Below are positions 1 to 7,798 of a stretch of DNA of 36,481 bases, in pieces. The DNA comes from Planctomycetota bacterium (GTDB lineage Bacteria; Planctomycetota; UBA1135; UBA2386): contig JAPYTD010000009.1 in NCBI GenBank assembly GCA_029936315.1, forward strand, positions 61,828-98,308, in the 5' to 3' direction. How positions within the stretch are numbered: the first letter of the stretch is position 1; each line of letters begins with the position of its first letter. The notes below the pieces were generated by a model that saw only the letters and a program-made list of their open reading frames with translations, was not told where the DNA came from and did not search any database. Made by a program: the position numbers and the translations under genes.

Positions 1-55
1 ACGCAATTGGATCATGCCGGTCTACTGAATGGTGCGGGGAGAGGGACTCGAACCC
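1..55. repeat. Direct repeat copy 1, tRNA-Leu 3'-end duplicate
   Basis: These 55 bases recur, identical by eye, at 132-186, a period of 131 bp. The unit holds the acceptor 3' strand, CCA and T-arm 3' part of tRNA-Leu, plus about 30 bases beyond the tRNA. This copy is not followed by the rest of a tRNA: the sequence from 56 on gives no class II fold and no matching 5' acceptor strand. It is therefore a tRNA 3' remnant, left either by a tandem duplication or by an integrase-type insertion at the tRNA. No integrase gene is visible in the window. Confidence 0.85.
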
Positions 56-131
56 GCCCGCTTCTTGGCCCCTCGCCGCCTGCATTTGCCTTCGTTACCG
101 CTCCGGCCTTCTGCGGGCCGTACATCTGCGC

Positions 132-186
132 ACGCAATTGGATCATGCCGGTCTACTGAATGGTGCGGGGAGAGGGACTCGAACCC
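132..186. repeat. Direct repeat copy 2, overlapping the intact tRNA-Leu
   Basis: This is the second copy of the 55-base unit. Bases 161-186 are the 3' end of the intact tRNA-Leu gene, and 132-160 lie just downstream of that gene on its strand. Identity with copy 1 stops sharply at 186/187, inside the T arm. Confidence 0.85.
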
Positions 187-248
187 TCACGGCCGTTACC
201 GGCCTGCGGCTTTTAAGGCCGCTGCGTCTGCCATTCCGCCACCCCCGC
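161..248 (-). tRNA. tRNA-Leu (anticodon UAA)
   Basis: Read on the minus strand, this folds as a class II tRNA. The acceptor GCGGGGG pairs with TCCCCGC through one G-U pair. There is a leucine-type D arm (GCGGAATGGCAGACGC), an anticodon stem GCGGC/GCCGC with loop CTTAAAA giving anticodon UAA, a long variable arm (GGCCG/CGGCC), and a T arm GAGGG-TTCGAGT-CCCTC. The discriminator is A, as expected for leucine, and the 3' CCA is encoded (161-163). It reads UUA codons. Its 3' end is duplicated at 30-55. Confidence 0.96.
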
Positions 249-328
249 ATGGATGGTGCAAACGAACGAGACCACGAACCCTCGCGCGGTTCCAGTCCCA
301 ACCACTTACCCGCTCGCCAAAGGCGCCT

Positions 329-1675
329 CTAGCAAGCAGCAACCACAGTCTCCACCGCATCCATCACTGCCTCAGCATCCGGCAGGGGGCCGCCAAAGCG
401 TGCTGCGTCCAACTCAGCATGTAGCGCACGCAACCTCTCCAGACCCTCGGCCGCCACGCCGCGAGCTTGGAGACCCTTCCAGATACTCGGGGTGGAGAAC
501 GGGCCGCCGCCGGCAACGCGAGTCATCACGCGTTCGAAAGCCTCCGCTGTGCGCTCTGGATCGCCACCGACCGTCGTCGCCAGGCGCAGTTCGTGCACCG
601 CATCGTGCAGGGCGCGCTTGCCGTTGCGGGCGCGGCCCCGTCGGTGCAGCAACAAGCCGAACACCATCAGAGCAATGAAGCCCCAGCGTATCACCGCCGC
701 CGACATGCCTGCCTCCTGGCTCGCCGCGTCCTCGTCAATCAGCTCCCTCACGTTCTTCGACAAGGCGACCCCGGGCCGCTGCGGCAACACGCGAACCGGA
801 ACCGGATCACTCGTTAGCGTCGCAAACTGGCGGGCGAGTGGCGCGAACGTGACGAACGAAACTCCAGGCATCTCGGTCAGCCCGGGTCGCAACGCCAGCA
901 CATCGAGCACAAAGCGACGCGCATTCTCCACGCGCTTCTCGACGACGCCCTGCACGTGGAAGCCATCGACAACCGGTGGCTTGATCGCCGCAAGCCGTTC
1001 TAGGTTGCCTTCGCCAACGATCGTCACCTCAACCTGAAACACTTCGCCGACGTGCACTTGCTCGCCGCCACTCGTCGCCAGAATGGCAAATTGCCCCACG
1101 GCGCCAGCCCAGTCTGACGGGGCGTCCTTGGGAATCGGTAACACGCGCAGTTCGCTGCCAGCGGACATGACGCGTTGATCCTGCTGATCAACGGGTTCGC
1201 GGCCACGTAGCAGATGCTCGCGAAACTCATTCGCGTAGGCGAACCGAACCGTCACCGGCGCGATCTTGTGAACACCATCTGCTAGCGGCAACCAACGCCA
1301 ACGCAGCTCAATCTGCTCGTAGCTGCGCCCATCGCGCTGCACCTGTAGCAGCCGTTTGCCGGCGACAATGCGGTCGCCGATGGCTACTCGCGCAATGGCA
1401 AGCTCCGCTTTGCACGGCACCACACTAACGGCGCGATCGGGCGACGCGAGCAACCACGGCACGTCGAGATGAAACGGCACGTCGACGCGCTGGCGAAACA
1501 GCGAGACGCCATGCTCTTCGAACCACGCGGCGTCGTAGCTGACCAGGATCACGACCTCAAGTGGCTGGGACGCGTAGGCCGCCGCGTTGGCCGACACCTC
1601 GACAAAGACGCGTGCTTCTTCTTGTGCCGGCAACGCAGCCAGCAACAACGCGACAACAAACCCTGACTTTACCAA
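329..1675 (-). CDS. BatD-like protein, last gene of the Bat operon
   Basis: A 448-residue protein that begins with a hydrophobic signal segment (LVKSGFVVALLLAALPAQ) and continues with beta-rich domains resembling the BatD 'oxygen tolerance' family. A transmembrane helix follows near residue 335 (VIRWGFIALMVFGLLLH), then a helical cytoplasmic tail. The open frame reaches 2215, but its first 180 codons overlap the TPR gene and are arginine-rich out-of-frame sequence. I chose the TTG at 1675 because GGAGAG lies about 8 bases upstream, the signal peptide begins there, and it overlaps the preceding TAA by 7 bases, in keeping with the coupled junctions of the operon. BatD proteins are thought to be periplasmic-facing partners of the VWA proteins BatA/BatB. 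Family assignment is moderate, based on architecture and neighbours; the molecular role is not known from the sequence. Confidence 0.75.
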   Translation of the reverse strand: MVKSGFVVALLLAALPAQEEARVFVEVSANAAAYASQPLEVVILVSYDAAWFEEHGVSLFRQRVDVPFHLDVPWLLASPDRAVSVVPCKAELAIARVAIGDRIVAGKRLLQVQRDGRSYEQIELRWRWLPLADGVHKIAPVTVRFAYANEFREHLLRGREPVDQQDQRVMSAGSELRVLPIPKDAPSDWAGAVGQFAILATSGGEQVHVGEVFQVEVTIVGEGNLERLAAIKPPVVDGFHVQGVVEKRVENARRFVLDVLALRPGLTEMPGVSFVTFAPLARQFATLTSDPVPVRVLPQRPGVALSKNVRELIDEDAASQEAGMSAAVIRWGFIALMVFGLLLHRRGRARNGKRALHDAVHELRLATTVGGDPERTAEAFERVMTRVAGGGPFSTPSIWKGLQARGVAAEGLERLRALHAELDAARFGGPLPDAEAVMDAVETVVAAC

Positions 1676-2433
1676 TCGCGCTCTCCGGCTAGGGCATTGC
1701 GGCGCGAGCGCTGTTGGCGACCTCGCACCTTCTTGTTCTGTAGTTCGCGAACGCGTTGCTGCAGCTCCGCAAGTTCGTTCGCACTTAATGGCGCCGTCGC
1801 GACTTCGGGGATCACGACCTGATTGGTCGGGTCCTGGTCCGTCGGCGGTTTTGGTGGCTCGGGTTTCGGCGCATCCTCTTTCTTGGCGTCCGGTGCCTTG
1901 GCTGCAGCCCGTTCCTGGTCGATCCCGGCACGACGTCGCTTCGTTCGCTCCAGGTTGCGTACTGCTGGTGCCCAATCCGGACGCAACGTAACCACCCGCC
2001 GGAACTGCAACTCGGCACTCTTGATCGCCCGGGTCGCCATGACCCACGCCATCGGCTCGGCGTCGGCGAGCTTGGCCGCGACAACCGCGCGTTCGGCGTG
2101 TTGGTTCGACGCCAGGCCCAAGAGGAACGCAGCCTCGGCCTGCCAGGTTTCGTCGTCGACCAAGGGCGCGACCAGTTCTTCGGCGTCGCGGCTGTGCAGC
2201 AAACGCAGCGCGCACAGGCTCGCGTTGAGGCGCAGGTGTGCCTCGCCAGCTTGAGGTTGGGTTGCCAGTTGCTCCGAGAGCTTGGCGAGAGCCTGCTCGT
2301 ATCTGGCATCGCGGTAGTCGATCAACGCCTGCGACACGACTTCGGCCGATGTCGGAGCCACACCCTGCTGTGTTTGCGACGACAACAGCATAAGGGTCAC
2401 GGTCAGCGCCATGATGGCCATGGGCCGCTTCAT
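1669..2433 (-). CDS. TPR protein, BatC/BatE-like
   Basis: A 254-residue protein. The N-terminus MKRPMAIMALTVTLMLLSS is a signal peptide. The middle is helical with TPR-like helix pairs (ALIDYRDARYEQALAKLSEQ; AELQFRRVVTLRPDWAPAVRNL). It is followed by a Lys/Glu/Pro-rich linker and a Gln/Arg-rich charged tail predicted to form a coiled coil. Start: ATG 2433 shares an ATGA overlap with the stop of the upstream VWA gene. The frame can be extended to 2574, but that part lies inside the VWA gene. In Bat operons, TPR proteins sit between the VWA proteins and BatD and are thought to scaffold a complex; that role is inferred from context. Confidence 0.82.
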   Translation of the reverse strand: MKRPMAIMALTVTLMLLSSQTQQGVAPTSAEVVSQALIDYRDARYEQALAKLSEQLATQPQAGEAHLRLNASLCALRLLHSRDAEELVAPLVDDETWQAEAAFLLGLASNQHAERAVVAAKLADAEPMAWVMATRAIKSAELQFRRVVTLRPDWAPAVRNLERTKRRRAGIDQERAAAKAPDAKKEDAPKPEPPKPPTDQDPTNQVVIPEVATAPLSANELAELQQRVRELQNKKVRGRQQRSRRNALAGERDW

Positions 2434-3422
2434 CGACTTCGCTCCGGCAGACACATGCGCAGCATCAACAGCAAGAGCCCGGCAAGCAAGGGCCACGCAA
2501 ATCGCTGGAGCACATCGGTGTCTGATGCCGCGAGGCGACGCTGCGCCGAGAACGGCACCAACTGCCGACGCCACAGATCCACTAGCGCGTTCTCTGTGTG
2601 CCCTGGCACAAACGACCCGGTGCCGGCGACGGCAACCCTTCTGAGGCTATCGACATCGAGCCGGGTGATGACGTCCGCCCCGGTACTGTCCTGCAGGTAG
2701 CTCTGTTCGCCATCGCGCTCGATGACGATCTTACTGCCGGCGACCGAGCCGTAGCCAATGCAGTGTACGCGGTGGCCCTGCTCGATGGCGGCTTGAGCGG
2801 CGCGCTCCGCTGTTCCGGCGAAGTCCTCGCCGTCGGTCAACAACAGCAACTCGCCAACCGTGCCAACTCGTGCGAGGCTCTGCGCGGCGTATTCGATCGC
2901 CTTGCCGAGGTCGGTGCCGCCAGCCATAGATGCACCGAAACCAATGGCGCCCGGCGCCAGCTCATCAAGCAGCCAGGCGATCGCCTCGCGATCCGCAGTC
3001 AGCGGCGAGATCCGCTGCACATCGCCGGCGAATGCCAGCAACGCAAAGCGCGAACCAATGCCCTCTTGCAACAGCGCGTGCACCTGGCGTCGCACCGTAT
3101 CAAAACGGGTTGGCTCGCCATCGCCGGCCGCCATCGAACGCGACACATCGACGCACAAGACGACGTCTGGCGCCAGCTGCGCTTCCTTGCCCGGTGTGAC
3201 CGGCCGCAATAATGCAAAGCCGATCGCAAACACGGCGAGCCCAGCCAAAGCTGCCCGTGTGCGAACGAAGCTGCGCGCACCGCACAAGATGGCTTCGCGC
3301 AAACCGAGATCCTGGCGCAATTGCCTCTTGCTGCGGCGCGCTAGCCAGATACCGAAGCCAAGGGCCACGGGCAACAGCAAGACAACAGGCCACCACGATG
3401 GTGGTTGCACGGCCCACGTCAT
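2430..3422 (-). CDS. VWA-domain membrane protein, BatB-like
   Basis: A 330-residue protein with the BatB layout: two N-terminal transmembrane helices (about residues 10-28 and 57-73), a von Willebrand factor A domain, and a C-terminal transmembrane helix. The metal-ion-dependent adhesion site looks complete: D92-x-S94-x-S96, T170 in GGTDL, and D197 in LLLLTDGED. The start at 3422 overlaps the previous stop as ATGA; the longer frame to 3737 is an artefact over the upstream gene. VWA proteins of this type bind a divalent metal and mediate protein contacts at the membrane. The operon position, directly after a second VWA protein, supports the BatB role. Confidence 0.88.
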   Translation of the reverse strand: MTWAVQPPSWWPVVLLLPVALGFGIWLARRSKRQLRQDLGLREAILCGARSFVRTRAALAGLAVFAIGFALLRPVTPGKEAQLAPDVVLCVDVSRSMAAGDGEPTRFDTVRRQVHALLQEGIGSRFALLAFAGDVQRISPLTADREAIAWLLDELAPGAIGFGASMAGGTDLGKAIEYAAQSLARVGTVGELLLLTDGEDFAGTAERAAQAAIEQGHRVHCIGYGSVAGSKIVIERDGEQSYLQDSTGADVITRLDVDSLRRVAVAGTGSFVPGHTENALVDLWRRQLVPFSAQRRLAASDTDVLQRFAWPLLAGLLLLMLRMCLPERSR

Positions 3423-4420
3423 GGCATCACCCCCCAACGACTGTGTCGCCAACAGTGCGCCAGCAAGAACAACAACAGCCCGAGCAACGTCGGCGCTGCG
3501 AACCACTCGATGACGCGCACGCCGGGTTCGGCAAACTGCACGGCTTCGAGGCGATCGATCTCGGCGTAGACCGAACGTAACGCCGCGGCATCCGGTGCCG
3601 GAAAGAACCTGCCGCCACTGATCTTGGCGAGTTGCTGGATAGCAGACGTGTCCACCGCGCGCCACGTACCATCCGCCGACTGCTCGCCCCGACCGAGTGC
3701 GATCGCGTGCACCCGAATACCGTGGTCGCGACACCACTGGCCAGCGTGCAAAGGCGCGATCTGGTTCTGGGCGCCGGCCGTCGCGACGTTCTCTTCGCCG
3801 TCGGTCAACAAAACAATGACTTTGCCAGTCGCGTACGAACGCTGCAGTAGATTGGCCGCCATGCCAACTGCGGCACCAATTGCCGTCGCATCCTCGGGGC
3901 CTTCGGCATCAACCAGTTGCACCGAGCCGAGCAACTCACGAACGGCGGCATGATCGGTAGTCGGCGGGCAAACCAGGTCGGCGTAGCGCGCGAACGTCAC
4001 CATGCCGAGGCGATCGTCGCGGCGACGGGCAAGGAACTCGGCGGCGAGTTGCTTGCCGACGGTCAGGCGCGTTGCGGCTGGGTCGAGGTCCAAGGCTGCC
4101 ATCGACGAAGACCGGTCGAAGCACAGCAACACGTCACGGCCGAGACGTGCGGGCGGCTCGGACTCGACGAACACTGGACGCGCCAACGCAGCAACCATCA
4201 GCAACAATGCGGCCGCATGCAACCAGACCGGCATGCCCGCCAGTCGCTGGCACCAGGTCGTCGGCAACGCTGGCTCAAAGGATTGCCACATGGGCGACGC
4301 AGCGACAGCAACCGATGGCCGCTGCCGCCAGCGCACTACCAGCACCACGACAACCAGGAACGACAGCAAGAACCACATGGGCTCGCGCCATTGCCAACCG
4401 GTTTCGATGACGGCGATCAT
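3419..4420 (-). CDS. VWA-domain membrane protein, BatA-like
   Basis: A 333-residue protein with an N-terminal transmembrane segment (PMWFLLSFLVVVVLVV), a second helix near 66-82, a VWA domain and a C-terminal helix (TLLGLLLFLLAHCW). The metal site has D102-x-S104-x-S106, T179 and D207 (VLLTDGEEN). It starts at the ATGA overlap with the upstream DUF4381-like gene and ends in an ATGA overlap with the next VWA gene. It belongs to the BatA branch by order (first VWA gene after DUF58/DUF4381) and membrane layout. Bat proteins were named for aerotolerance in Bacteroides; their biochemical activity is unresolved. Confidence 0.88.
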   Translation of the reverse strand: MIAVIETGWQWREPMWFLLSFLVVVVLVVRWRQRPSVAVAASPMWQSFEPALPTTWCQRLAGMPVWLHAAALLLMVAALARPVFVESEPPARLGRDVLLCFDRSSSMAALDLDPAATRLTVGKQLAAEFLARRRDDRLGMVTFARYADLVCPPTTDHAAVRELLGSVQLVDAEGPEDATAIGAAVGMAANLLQRSYATGKVIVLLTDGEENVATAGAQNQIAPLHAGQWCRDHGIRVHAIALGRGEQSADGTWRAVDTSAIQQLAKISGGRFFPAPDAAALRSVYAEIDRLEAVQFAEPGVRVIEWFAAPTLLGLLLFLLAHCWRHSRWGVMP

Positions 4421-5217
4421 GCGCCGACCTCGAGGCTGCGCGCAGCAACCTGCGTTGCCTTGACAAACTGGATCGCATGGTTGCGGGCGCCATCACGCTT
4501 CGCCACATCGTGATGGATGTCTGCCGCCGCGGCCCCGCCAAACAACACGACGTCGCAGGTCATCAAACACGGCTGCAATGTCGCCCGTGCCTTAGGCAGT
4601 GCTTGCAGCAGCTCTTCGCTGGTTCGCACATCGGCAGGCAAATGGAAGCGCACTGCGCAGTGCTTGCGTACGATCGCCTTCAACTGCAGGTAGAAGGCCT
4701 CGCCGGCCGCGCCTTTGCCGGCCAATTCGCGGAGGGCCGCGAGCGCGTCCCACGTTGGCGCGACGGGCTGCAAACCCTCGGACTCTTCGATTGGCTTACG
4801 CCGAACTCGCCACCAGATGCAGACAGCCACCGCGAGGAGCGCAAACGATGCGAAGAGCACCCACTGCGAGCCTTCGGATGGTTCGATCCACCACCCATCC
4901 CCCGGCCATTCCAGCCCACCGGCAGGATCGGGCAGGCACGACGCCACCTGCAGCGTCTGCGGCGGCTCAAGCGGCAAGGTGACCTCGCCGAGTTCGTAGC
5001 AGCGCGCCCGGAAGCGCAGTTGCTCGGTGTTGCCTTGAGACTCGCGTGACAGCAGTTCGACCGTGAGTGGCAACAGGCGCGCTTGGTCAAACGGCTGCGC
5101 CGTCGTGATGGTCAGCTCAAACGCCTCGCCAAACACAATGGGCTCAGAGGGCAAGGTGACCTTCTGTGCCGGCAGCCCAGCCACGAATATGGCGGCAATC
5201 AGCCAAGCGACTTTCAT
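4417..5217 (-). CDS. DUF4381-like single-pass membrane protein of the Bat operon
   Basis: A 266-residue protein. It has a signal peptide (MKVAWLIAAIFVAGLPAQ), an extracytoplasmic beta-type region to about residue 110, one transmembrane helix (WVLFASFALLAVAVCIWW), and a cytoplasmic helical domain whose helices resemble the tail of DUF4381 proteins. DUF4381 members typically sit between DUF58 and the first VWA gene in these operons, exactly as here. Both ends overlap neighbours as ATGA (5214-5217 and 4417-4420). I recognise it mainly by context and topology; no catalytic motif is visible. Confidence 0.72.
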   Translation of the reverse strand: MKVAWLIAAIFVAGLPAQKVTLPSEPIVFGEAFELTITTAQPFDQARLLPLTVELLSRESQGNTEQLRFRARCYELGEVTLPLEPPQTLQVASCLPDPAGGLEWPGDGWWIEPSEGSQWVLFASFALLAVAVCIWWRVRRKPIEESEGLQPVAPTWDALAALRELAGKGAAGEAFYLQLKAIVRKHCAVRFHLPADVRTSEELLQALPKARATLQPCLMTCDVVLFGGAAAADIHHDVAKRDGARNHAIQFVKATQVAARSLEVGA

Positions 5218-6179
5218 CGGCCAGTCTCCCGATGTTGTCGGCGGCGGAAGAACGTCAACAGCGGCTTCGCCAACTCCAAGATGTCGGGCTCAGTCGGAAC
5301 TTCGACGTCGACTGCATCGACGCGGCAGCGACCCAATCGTGCGGCGTGCTGCTCATGCCACGTCGCCACGCGCGACAGCCACACAGCGCGGAACCGGTCG
5401 TTGGCAAAGTCACACAGTTGCTCGGGCGCTAGAGCAGTGCCTCCGTGCGCACCGAGCGGGCCGCGGGCACGCAGCAGGCGACGCGGCGGGTCGAACAGTT
5501 CTCGCGCAAGGAATCGCACCGCAACGACATCGTGGTGGCGGCTGCTCAATGCAATCGCCTGCTCGTACCCCGGCGTCAGAAAGTCCGACAATACGAACAC
5601 CACTGCGCGGCGCCTCACCCGCGCATTCACGGTAGTGATCAAGTCCGCGAGCCCACCGGCACGGCTCGCCGGCATCTCAACGCAATCCCGCACGGTCCGC
5701 AGCACGTGGCCAGCACCGGACTGCGGCACGACGTAGCGCGGCCCGCTATCGCCGCGCACGACCATTCCGACGCGATCATGATTATCGATCGCCATCAGAC
5801 CGAGCATCGCGCAATAGCGCGCCGCGGCCTGGCGTGGCGACCAGGCACCGAGGCCGTGTAGCATCGATGGTGCCAGGTCGAGCACAAAGACGATCGTGCG
5901 CTCGCGCTCTTCGACGAAGCGCTTGACGAACGGCCGGCCAAAACGCGCCGTCACGTTCCAATCCACCGAACGCGGGTCGTCGCCTTCGACGTATTCTCGT
6001 ACGTCGGAAAATTCGACACCCATGCCGCGGAACGTCGAGCGGTAGCCACCCGACAAAACATCGGTCAGCATGCGCGCTGGCCGGACCTCGACCCGGCGCA
6101 CATCCGCCAATACGTCACCAAGCCGTTCTTGCGGCTGGGACGGCAGTTGCAGCGACTGCTTGTTGAGAAACCACGTCAT
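5214..6179 (-). CDS. DUF58 domain protein, first gene of the Bat operon
   Basis: A 321-residue soluble protein with the DUF58 signature: FRGMGVEFSDVREYVEGDD, then PRSVDWNVTARFGRPFVK (about residues 50-85). It is followed by a VWA-like Rossmann core (TIVFVLDLAPSM, VVFVLSDF). DUF58 proteins are normally encoded next to a MoxR AAA+ ATPase and precede the VWA genes. No MoxR gene lies upstream here; a divergent regulator does. There is no membrane segment, so it probably acts on the cytoplasmic side with the VWA proteins. ATG 6179 is the first good start and has no clear Shine-Dalgarno site. Confidence 0.92.
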   Translation of the reverse strand: MTWFLNKQSLQLPSQPQERLGDVLADVRRVEVRPARMLTDVLSGGYRSTFRGMGVEFSDVREYVEGDDPRSVDWNVTARFGRPFVKRFVEERERTIVFVLDLAPSMLHGLGAWSPRQAAARYCAMLGLMAIDNHDRVGMVVRGDSGPRYVVPQSGAGHVLRTVRDCVEMPASRAGGLADLITTVNARVRRRAVVFVLSDFLTPGYEQAIALSSRHHDVVAVRFLARELFDPPRRLLRARGPLGAHGGTALAPEQLCDFANDRFRAVWLSRVATWHEQHAARLGRCRVDAVDVEVPTEPDILELAKPLLTFFRRRQHRETGR

Positions 6180-6341
6180 GGCTTTGCCGGCAGGCTACGC
6201 CATTGCGACACCGCGCGCACCGAGAGTCCTGCACTGAAGGTGTGCCACTGCGTCTGCCGATAAAGACCTTGGCGTCGCATCCAGACGACGGTCGCCACGG
6301 TGCGACTGCCAACGAAACCCGACTGTAACTCACCGGTTCCA
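6180..6341. promoter_or_regulatory. Divergent intergenic region between the Bat operon and the NtrC-type regulator
   Basis: These 162 bases separate two genes transcribed away from each other, so promoters for both must lie here or very near. I see no convincing -35/-10 pair and no -24/-12 (TGGCAC-N5-TTGC) sigma-54 site. A minus-strand open frame covering it (6115-6435) looks non-coding. Confidence 0.5.
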
Positions 6342-7757
6342 ATGACCAGAATCCTAGTTGCCGATCCCGATCTGCACTCTCAGCAGATCCTCGCGGACCT
6401 GTTGGCCGAACGGGGCTACGAGTTCGGTGCCGCAAGTGACGTCTCGACGGCCCTCGAGCCCGTTAGCGATGGCCGCGTCGACCTGATCCTTGCTGATCTG
6501 TCGCTGCCGGGCGGCGGCGGCATGGAACTGCTCGAACAGGTTCAGCGCGGCCACCCCGAAACCGCGGTCGTGTTGCTCAGCGCCTTCGGCTCAGTGCAGG
6601 ACGCGGTCAAGGCCATGCGACACGGCGCCGCGGATTTCCTCGGCAAACCGTTCGCCAAGGACCAAGTGCTGCTCGCGGTCGATCGCGCCCTTGAGAAGTC
6701 GGCACTGAAGCGCGAGAACCAAGAACTGAAGCTTGCCCTCGACGATCGCCTGCGCCTCGACAACGTCATTGGCTGCGACCCACGCATGCAGGCGATCTTC
6801 AAAACCGTGCAGGCCGTCGCCGACACCAGGACGACGGTGCTGATCACCGGCGAATCGGGCACCGGCAAGACCCTGCTTGCACGGGCTCTGCACCAACTCA
6901 GTGACCGGCGGGCTGGCCCGTTCGTCGAAGTCAACTGCGGCGCGTTGCCGGAGAGCCTGTTGGAGTCGGAGTTGTTCGGCCACGTCAAGGGCTCGTTCAC
7001 TGGCGCCGTTCGCGACAAGATCGGCAAATTCGAGGCGGCTCAGGGCGGCACGATTTTTCTAGATGAGATCGGCACGTCGACGGCGGCCTTCCAGATCAAA
7101 CTCCTGCGAGTTCTTCAGGACCGCATCATCGAGCGGGTTGGCGACACCAAGACGATCTCCGTCGATGTTCGCATTGTGTTGGCCACCAACAAGGACCTCG
7201 AGCAGGCCGTTAAGGACGGCGAGTTCCGCGAGGACCTGTTCTATCGGATTAACGTCGTCTGCGTCGAAATGCCGCCACTGCGAGCACGCCGCCTCGACAT
7301 CCAGCCGCTGGCGGAACACTTCCTGCAACGCTTCGCGACCGAACACGGGCGCAAGGCAAACAACTTCAGCGACGCTGCTGCCGCCACCCTGATCCATGCG
7401 CAATGGCCCGGCAACGTGCGACAACTGGAAAACGTGATCGAACGGGCCGTGGTGCTCGCTCGAGGCGAGTGCATCGACCGCGGCGATCTGCCAGCTACGC
7501 TCGCGCCTGCCAGCCTGCCGCCCGAGGGCACATCTCCCACGGCAACATCCGCGGGGACCGGGGCGACAGATCATGATGTGGATGCGTCAACTGTCGGCCC
7601 ACCGTTGCCACTGAAGGAAGCATTGATCGAACCAGAGAAGCGTATCATCGAGCAGGCACTGGCATTCTGCGACGGCAACCGCGAGCGCGCTGCCGCGGTG
7701 CTTGGCATCAACCGCAGCACGTTATTTCACAAGCTGAAAAAGCTCGGCATCCGCTGA
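6342..7757 (+). CDS. Sigma-54-dependent response regulator, NtrC family (PrsR-like)
   Basis: A 471-residue protein in three parts. The receiver domain (1-120) has phospho-acceptor D52 (LILADLSLPG), S80 and K102. The AAA+ sigma-54 activator domain (about 140-375) has Walker A GESGTGKT at 170-177, the sigma-54 contact loop GSFTGA at 217-222 (usual form GAFTGA) and Walker B TIFLDE. The C-terminal Fis-type helix-turn-helix ends RAAAVLGINRSTLFHKLKKLGIR. One residue of the usual acidic pair in the receiver is Pro (D8-P9-D10). I chose the start at MTRILVAD, the canonical first strand; the frame runs 14 codons further upstream. No cognate histidine kinase is present. Exosortase polysaccharide loci often carry such a regulator (PrsR) beside a TPR gene, as here, so control of the exopolysaccharide genes is likely but inferred. 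Confidence 0.93.
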   Translation: MTRILVADPDLHSQQILADLLAERGYEFGAASDVSTALEPVSDGRVDLILADLSLPGGGGMELLEQVQRGHPETAVVLLSAFGSVQDAVKAMRHGAADFLGKPFAKDQVLLAVDRALEKSALKRENQELKLALDDRLRLDNVIGCDPRMQAIFKTVQAVADTRTTVLITGESGTGKTLLARALHQLSDRRAGPFVEVNCGALPESLLESELFGHVKGSFTGAVRDKIGKFEAAQGGTIFLDEIGTSTAAFQIKLLRVLQDRIIERVGDTKTISVDVRIVLATNKDLEQAVKDGEFREDLFYRINVVCVEMPPLRARRLDIQPLAEHFLQRFATEHGRKANNFSDAAAATLIHAQWPGNVRQLENVIERAVVLARGECIDRGDLPATLAPASLPPEGTSPTATSAGTGATDHDVDASTVGPPLPLKEALIEPEKRIIEQALAFCDGNRERAAAVLGINRSTLFHKLKKLGIR

Positions 7758-7798
7758 TGGCCACAACCACCACAAGCGAGCTATAACAGGAACCCGGC

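Noticed and set aside
30..118. A second complete tRNA gene in repeat copy 1
   Set aside because: No 5' acceptor strand matching TCCCCGC and no D or anticodon arm can be folded from 56-130; the T stem is also mismatched.
29..424. Plus-strand open frame of 131 codons across the tRNA-Leu and its repeat
   Set aside because: It reads the antisense of the tRNA (the well-known spurious GERDSNPHG-type translation) and runs into the BatD-like gene on the other strand.
6180..6341. Sigma-54 -24/-12 promoter for the regulator or Bat operon
   Set aside because: No GG-N10-GC match in a TGGCAC/TTGC context could be found on either strand by eye; the same is true for 22350-22563.
6115..6435. Minus-strand open frame crossing the divergent intergenic region
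   Set aside because: It overlaps the starts of both neighbours, has no family resemblance and shows arginine/serine-rich out-of-frame composition.
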